A stretch of 64,000 bases of DNA from Amorphophallus konjac. Its lineage: Eukaryota; Streptophyta; Magnoliopsida; Alismatales; Araceae. The notes below the pieces were generated by a model that was not told where the DNA came from, ran no database searches, and saw nothing but the letters and a program-made list of their open reading frames with translations. Numbering within the stretch: position 1 is the first letter of the stretch; each line of letters starts with the position of its first letter. Of this stretch, positions 59,701 through 64,000 are shown in pieces. The stretch covers positions 323,001,933-323,065,932 of the forward strand of contig CM040123.1 in the NCBI GenBank assembly GCA_022559845.1, written 5' to 3'. Made by a program: the position numbers and the translations under genes.

Positions 59701-60461
59701 AGTCCAAGGTATAGACTTGCACGAGTAAGCTACAGTGCCAAAGTATAGACTTCACGCTGTACAGACTATATGACCAGTGCATGATTGTACTTGACAATGT
59801 AAACACTTAGCCTATGCAGACCAATGTACAGACTTTGGCGAAGCAAAAGGCTGTATAGACTTGGGGACCCAAAGCCATTGTATAGACTTTGTCTAAGACA
59901 AGGCATGAGCTGACGTTGTATATACTTAGCCCAATGTACAGACTTTGGCGAAGCAAAAGGCTGTATAGACTTGGAGACCCAAAGCCATTGTATAGACTTT
60001 GTCTAAGACAAGGCATGAGCTGACGTTGTATATACTTAGCCAATGCAAACCAGTCCGATGTATAGACTTTAAGGAAATGCATGCTACAGTGCAATGTCTA
60101 GACTTGCGATGTGTTCGCCAAATGCACACTACAGTCCAATGTCTAGACTATGCACATAACATAAGTCTAACATAAACAATATATCAGTTGTACTAGTCAC
60201 AGTCATGATGCAATCATCAAGGCACAATGTCATGAAAACACTATATCATTGCTATCATCAAAATACAATATCAATCATCAAAACCACAGCAAGTCATCTT
60301 TATGCATCAGTTTAACATGTAACAAGACTGAACATCAATTATGTTAATCTAAACTGAGCAGCAAGATGACTGAACATTTGATTAACTCACATCAACAACC
60401 AATCATCAAAACCATCATTAAAACCATCATCAAAACCAAAACCACATGCATGGGCACAATA
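56720..60461 (-). repeat. SireGag-4 5' LTR (right)
   Basis: 3742 bp. TATA box at 58107-58114. In element sense the outer end reads TATTGTGCCC where the other LTR has TGGTGTGCCC. The last three bases have changed, but the AAGGT duplication still sets the boundary. Confidence 0.93.
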
Positions 60462-60485
60462 AAGGTCATTCTGCTTTGTCCTCAG

Positions 60486-61514
60486 GACCCTGTCATCACC
60501 AGCTCAGACGCGACCGTAGTTTCTATGGCTATTTCATCCGCAAACTTGGCCATTATCCCTGCTTTACCTTTAACTTGCATGGGAATTTCTGAGGTTATTC
60601 ACCCCGTGCCAGTAAGGATAGAATCTTCAATTGACTTAACATCATTGGACTTGGGGGCCTCAGGAGAAAGTTCCGTCTCTATCGGGGCCTCAGATTTTAG
60701 GACTGAGGCAGACCCGGCCAGAAGCTCTGCTTTCATACCGGCCGCAGTAATGTCCATTGCTCCCGAGTCAGCGGTCCCTGCCATAGTGGCTATGGAGACC
60801 AGATATCTACCTCTACCAGCTAGAGCACCTTCGTCCCCATTGCCAGAAGGAGCAGCTAGAGATGAAGCTCCTGCTCAAGAGACCCGTGAAGAGACAGTTC
60901 TAGCATTCATTGATCCTCTACCTGTGGGTGCTCAGGCCATAACTCCCGAGACGGCGGTAGCGGAGGAAACCTTAATTTCACAGGAAAGCGTGGAGAGAGA
61001 CCAGTCCATTGTTTCAATAGATCTGCCATCTTCGTCCTCTCAGCCGGATATTGCACTGTGGGCAGATATTGATGGCGAGGTGACTTTTGAGGTCGTCTCA
61101 TCTGCCTCCTTTGGCTTTGCTTCTTCTGAAAGCTTCGTCTGGCAACATTTGGACATGCTACGCCAGTTAGTGGAATCCCAGCCTGGCTTGACATATCCGC
61201 AACTGAAGGAAATTGCCAATCGCTTCACCGCTGGCCTGCAAGCCATGGGCTGCCCTTTGGACATATGGGCTCAGCGAGTCCTGCTTCTGCTGAAATTCGT
61301 GCATCGGAGAGACTTCCTAGCACGGACCATGGCCGACAGGCTGACGGCACTGAAATTGCAGATGTCTGAGTGTAAATCTGAGCTGGAGAAGCTGAGGCTT
61401 GCACTTGATGAACGCCGGGCCGCGCTACAGAGTGTTGTTCAGCGGGAGGAAGCTGTCCAGGACCGGGTAGCCATTCTGGAAGCGGAACTCGCCGGATTTC
61501 GAGCCGAGCTGTAA
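60486..61514 (+). pseudogene. Antisense PMD gene, exon 5 with C-terminal coiled coil
   Basis: The intron 4 acceptor CTTTGTCCTCAG ends at 60485 and the exon opens in the correct phase. Without SireGag-4, intron 4 would be about 78 bp, like the others. The first 220 residues are alanine/serine/proline-rich and look disordered. The C-terminal part (LTALKLQMSECKSELEKLRL, then REEAVQDRVAILEAELAGF) is a clear heptad-type coiled coil. It ends at TAA 61512-61514. The same frame stays open afterwards to 61691 with more coiled-coil-like sequence (EEVALLEGRVMSL), so the TAA may be premature. Confidence 0.68.
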
Positions 61515-62139
61515 CAATTATCCTTCATTTGGCCACAGTCCACCGAGGAGGTGGCCTTGTTGGAGGGACGGGTGATGTCTCTCCAGGGTACGTCCGTGAG
61601 GCTTCAGGAGGAGGAGACACACCTTTATGAGCTGGGAGCCGCTCCTCATGTGGGTCTTTTGGCCTTTGAAGATATCTTCCGGCGGCCTTGAGTTATCTCT
61701 TCTTTTTCTCTCTTTTTTTTGTCTTCTTTTGTGATACAATGTCCCCTCGGGGCCCTTTGTGTACTCCTCTTTTAATGAAAAGGAATCTTCGGCTTCATGT
61801 GTATCCATTATCTTTTCCATGCAGTTTCATCACTTTGGAAAGTGGGGTAGTGGTTCTAGCAGTCCCTCCTTTGAATGGCTCGTATTTGGCAGGAGAGCGT
61901 CCACCCCTTCATAGAAAGGATGGGGGACTCGCTCCATCGCGTGACGGCATCTGGGGGGTGTGTGCTTAAACCGAACTCTATTGGTAGTAGCAAACGTCTT
62001 CTTTGGCCATATGTGCCGCAAGGGAGACGGTTTGCGAGAATGTGAATGAAGAGGCCTAGAGCATCATCCGGAACAGGCGAATGGTCCATCCCGAGTAGGT
62101 TTCAGAGCCAGTCGGGGCAGTGTGCCAATCGACCAGTGC
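61515..62139. other. Tat-PMD interior downstream of the PMD gene
   Basis: 61515-61691 may extend the PMD reading frame. A pyrimidine run and an AATGAAAAGG stretch (61692-61790) could hold the 3' end of the antisense transcript. Beyond that I see no gene on either strand. Confidence 0.5.
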
Positions 62140-62890
62140 ATGATTTCATCATTAATATTGGGCTCATATTGATGCAAAGAAGTTTTATGGGTTTCATCAG
62201 AATAGACGTAAGCTCTAAACTGGACAGATGTTACCTCAGGTAGGACATTGAAGGGTGCGTGGTTTTCATTAGGACAGATGTAAGGTCTGAACTGGATGGG
62301 GTTTCATCATTGATCGGGCGGGGTGTCGGTCGATCAATAGCTGGTTTCATCATCGATACTGGGTTTATACCAATGCAGAGAAGTTTCATGGGTTTCATCA
62401 AAATAGACGTAAGGTCTAGACTGGGTAGGGCCTCATCATTGATCGGGCGAGGTGCCGATCGATCAATAGCTGGTTTCATCATCGATATTGGGTTTATATC
62501 GATGCAAAAAAAGTTTCATAGGTTTCGTCAGAATAGACGTAAGGTCTAGACTGGGTAGGGTTTCGTCATTGATCGGGCAAGATGCCGGTCGATCAATGGC
62601 TGGTTTCATCATCGATATTGGGTTTATATCGATGCAAAGAAGTTTCATAGGTTTCATCAGAATAGACGTAAGGTCTAAACTGGACAGGGTTTTATCATTG
62701 ATTGGGCGAGATGCCGGTCGATCAATAGCTGGTTTCATCATTGATATTGGGTTTATATCGATGCAAAAAAGTTTCATAGGTTTCATCAGAATAGACATAA
62801 GGTCTAAACTGGATAGGGTTTCATCACTGATCGGGCGAGATGCCGATCGATCAAGGGAAGGTTTAAGAGTTTCATCAGGACAGACGTAAG
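62140..62890. repeat. 129-130 bp tandem repeat array in Tat-PMD 3' region
   Basis: Units contain GGTTTCATCATCGATATTGG, a GATCGGGCGAGATGCCGATC part and a GACGTAAGGTCTAAACTGG part. GACGTAAGG landmarks fall at about 62277, 62406, 62536, 62665 and 62794, giving steps of 129-130 bp. Units on the right decay into shorter pieces. Because 129 is a multiple of three, open frames appear on both strands, but they show no protein family. Tandem repeats near the 3' end are known from Tat/Ogre elements and can seed satellite DNA. Confidence 0.88.
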
Positions 62891-63109
62891 GTCTGAGCTG
62901 GCCAGGCTTTATCAGAATGGTGATGGGTTTCATTATCGGTGGGACATTTGCAAGAGGGTATGTAGATTTCATCGGGGTAAACGTAAGGTCTGCCCTGGAA
63001 AGGTTTTATCATCGGTGGGGCGTGGAGCCAGCTGACCGACGGAAGGCTTCATAAGTGAAGGGGAGGTGAAGGCAGCGTGCCGGTTGGCATGGAACTTTTG
63101 AATCACCAC

Positions 63110-63265
63110 ATTACCGACCCAAGTGCCCTTTCGGGTTTTCACCGGAGCCAGCCCCCTCTTGTTTTTGCCCACGCGCCCTTTCAGGTTTTCACGTGGCGGG
63201 GTACCCGATTTTACCTGTAGTGCCCTTTCGGGTTTTCACCACAGCTGGGTTTTGGCCATTTTTGC
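63110..63265. repeat. GTGCCCTTTCGGGTTTTCAC repeats
   Basis: Three to four copies of a roughly 20-bp motif spaced about 50 bp apart in the same 3' region. In element sense it reads GTGAAAACCCGAAAGGGCAC, itself partly palindromic (CCCGAAAGGG). Confidence 0.75.
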
Positions 63266-63589
63266 CCTTGCTCAGAGTGCCTGAACAAGTCTGGCGGGGC
63301 ATCTCTATTTTTAGCCACAATTTTGTCTCTCTTTTTTTTTTGACTCTGGCTTTGTAATCCATGTGCTCAGCTTGTGTATGTATCATCATTGATGTGGGTG
63401 CCAACACCAATGCAAGGGGCATATGGTTTCATCGTCCACCTAAGCGGAAAGCCTGGGTCGACTTGAGTGTGTTTTACGGCTTAGGCATGAAGCCGTTTGC
63501 CGGGAGCCTGGCTGCATCGTTGATGTGGGGATTACCATCAATGCAAGGGAATAGGATTTCATCATCCATCCAGACAGAAGGTCCATATT

Positions 63590-64000
63590 GACTTTGAGAA
63601 TGTGGGTAGCATCTTCATCAGAGCAGACGGAAAGTCTGCTCCGGGCGGGTTTTAGCATTGGTCAGGGGGTGTACCGCTCCATTAGTAGCTGCTCTTATCA
63701 TTGATATTGGGTCTATATCGAAGCAATGATTTCACGGGCTTCATCAGGATAGACGTAGGGTCTAAACTGGATAGGTTTCATCATTAATCGGGCAGTGTGC
63801 CGATCGACCAATAGCGGGTTTCATCATCGGTATTGGGTTCATACCAATGCAAGGATTTCATATGTTTCATCGGGATAGACGTAAGGTCTAAACCGGACAG
63901 ATTTCATTCGTTGATCGGGCAGTGTGCCAATCGATCAATAGCAGGTTTCATCATCGGTATTGGGTTTATACCAATGCAAGGATTTCATAGGTTTCATTAG
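63590..64000. repeat. Second block of the 129-bp repeat family
   Basis: The same unit resumes in diverged form (landmarks near 63625, 63752 and 63878, steps about 126 bp) and runs off the right edge. Tat-PMD pol is expected further right. Confidence 0.82.

Larger units (their letters stand above)
48219..60461 (-). mobile_element. SireGag-4: gag-only Sirevirus derivative
   Basis: A 12243-bp minus-strand element inside intron 4 of the PMD gene. AAGGT target duplications are at 48214-48218 and 60462-60466. The minus-strand order is 5' LTR (60461-56720), primer site, an 855-residue gag, about 2 kb of noncoding DNA with repeated polypurine tracts, 3' LTR (51960-48219). No protease, integrase, RT or RNase H motif is present on either strand. 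LTRs are 3742 bp each and differ at only about 14 positions, making this the youngest insertion here. It therefore moved recently although it lacks enzymes, so it must have used those of relatives. It fits the TR-GAG concept but on a copia backbone. Confidence 0.95.
17667..64000 (-). mobile_element. Tat-PMD: Tat-type gypsy element with an antisense PMD gene (partial, interrupted)
   Basis: Minus-strand element whose 3' LTR is at 17667-20554, preceded in element sense by a polypurine tract (20555-20570). Interior sequence continues to the right edge, interrupted by Sire-2, Sire-3 and SireGag-4. Without these, about 11 kb of the element is visible. It shows a GC-rich repeat block, a plus-strand spliced PMD gene and a tandem-repeat region. 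Its gag and pol should lie beyond 64000. Extra antisense genes between pol and the 3' LTR, and hypervariable tandem-repeat 3' regions, are both known in the Tat lineage. Lineage assignment is inferred from this layout, since no pol is visible. Confidence 0.75.

Noticed and set aside
32739..61514. PMD gene as an ordinary host gene unrelated to the retrotransposon
   Set aside because: It lies between a 3' LTR with polypurine tract and a Tat-type repeat region, matching the known place of antisense extra genes. It is not fully excluded, because the element's pol is outside the window.
61511..61538. Fifth intron in the PMD gene (GTAACA...CCACAG)
   Set aside because: At 28 bp it is too short for a plant intron, and it would change the frame. 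A premature TAA is the simpler reading.
62463..62972. Open frame of 169 codons on the minus strand
   Set aside because: It is a translation of the 129-bp tandem repeat; the opposite strand is equally open, and no protein family is recognisable.

Overview
This window is a nested stack of LTR retrotransposons from the nuclear genome of a flowering plant. The evidence is Sirevirus-type Ty1/copia elements with coiled-coil gag proteins and multiple polypurine tracts, Ty3/gypsy elements of Tat type, initiator-tRNA-Met primer sites (TGGTATCAGAGC), short plant-like introns, and a plant mobile domain (PMD) protein. I see no ordinary host gene, rRNA, tRNA or CRISPR array. The species cannot be named from the sequence. 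My labels are Sire-1, Sire-2, Sire-3, SireGag-4, GypGag and Tat-PMD.

Left part (1-17666). An old, decayed copia element, Sire-1 (+ strand), enters from the left edge. Its RT/RNase H region is split by a 2161-bp solo LTR (503-2663, duplicated site TAAAG). Its 3' LTR (5058 to about 13199) is split by a minus-strand Ty3/gypsy element that carries only gag (GypGag, 5876-11660, duplicated site CAAAT). Next come a decayed Ty3/gypsy gag (13371-14554), a GA-rich stretch and an LTR-like fragment (15607-17666).

Right part (17667-64000). A minus-strand Tat-type gypsy element begins with its 3' LTR (17667-20554) and runs past the right edge; its own gag-pol is not visible. Between the 3' LTR and a tandem-repeat region (62140-64000) it carries an extra gene on the OPPOSITE (+) strand. 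That gene encodes a PMD protein with at least four small introns. Three younger elements have landed in it: Sire-2 (20985-32408, site GCCGG) between LTR and gene, Sire-3 (35180-46696, minus, site TGGAG) in exon 1, and SireGag-4 (48219-60461, minus, site AAGGT) inside intron 4.

LTR comparison by eye gives a relative order. SireGag-4 is youngest (about 14 differences in 3742 bp). Sire-2 and Sire-3 are older (about 30 in 2.3 kb each). GypGag is clearly older still. Sire-2 and Sire-3 are structurally complete, but both have pol blocked by stops; most premature stops in the window are TAG, several where a related copy has CAG.

The most unusual signals are noncoding. (1) The transcribed LTR leaders of the Sire elements hold a train of consecutive short hairpins, about 9 to 18 per LTR. 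(2) A leader domain with a GGTGG/CCACC closing stem contains hairpins that differ between families but still pair. (3) A roughly 50-nt hairpin in the 3' noncoding region occurs twice in each of the three near-complete elements and once in Sire-1, with compensatory base changes. All three are kept in SireGag-4, which has lost pol entirely. It may therefore be a mobilised parasite that keeps only gag and the cis-acting RNA parts.
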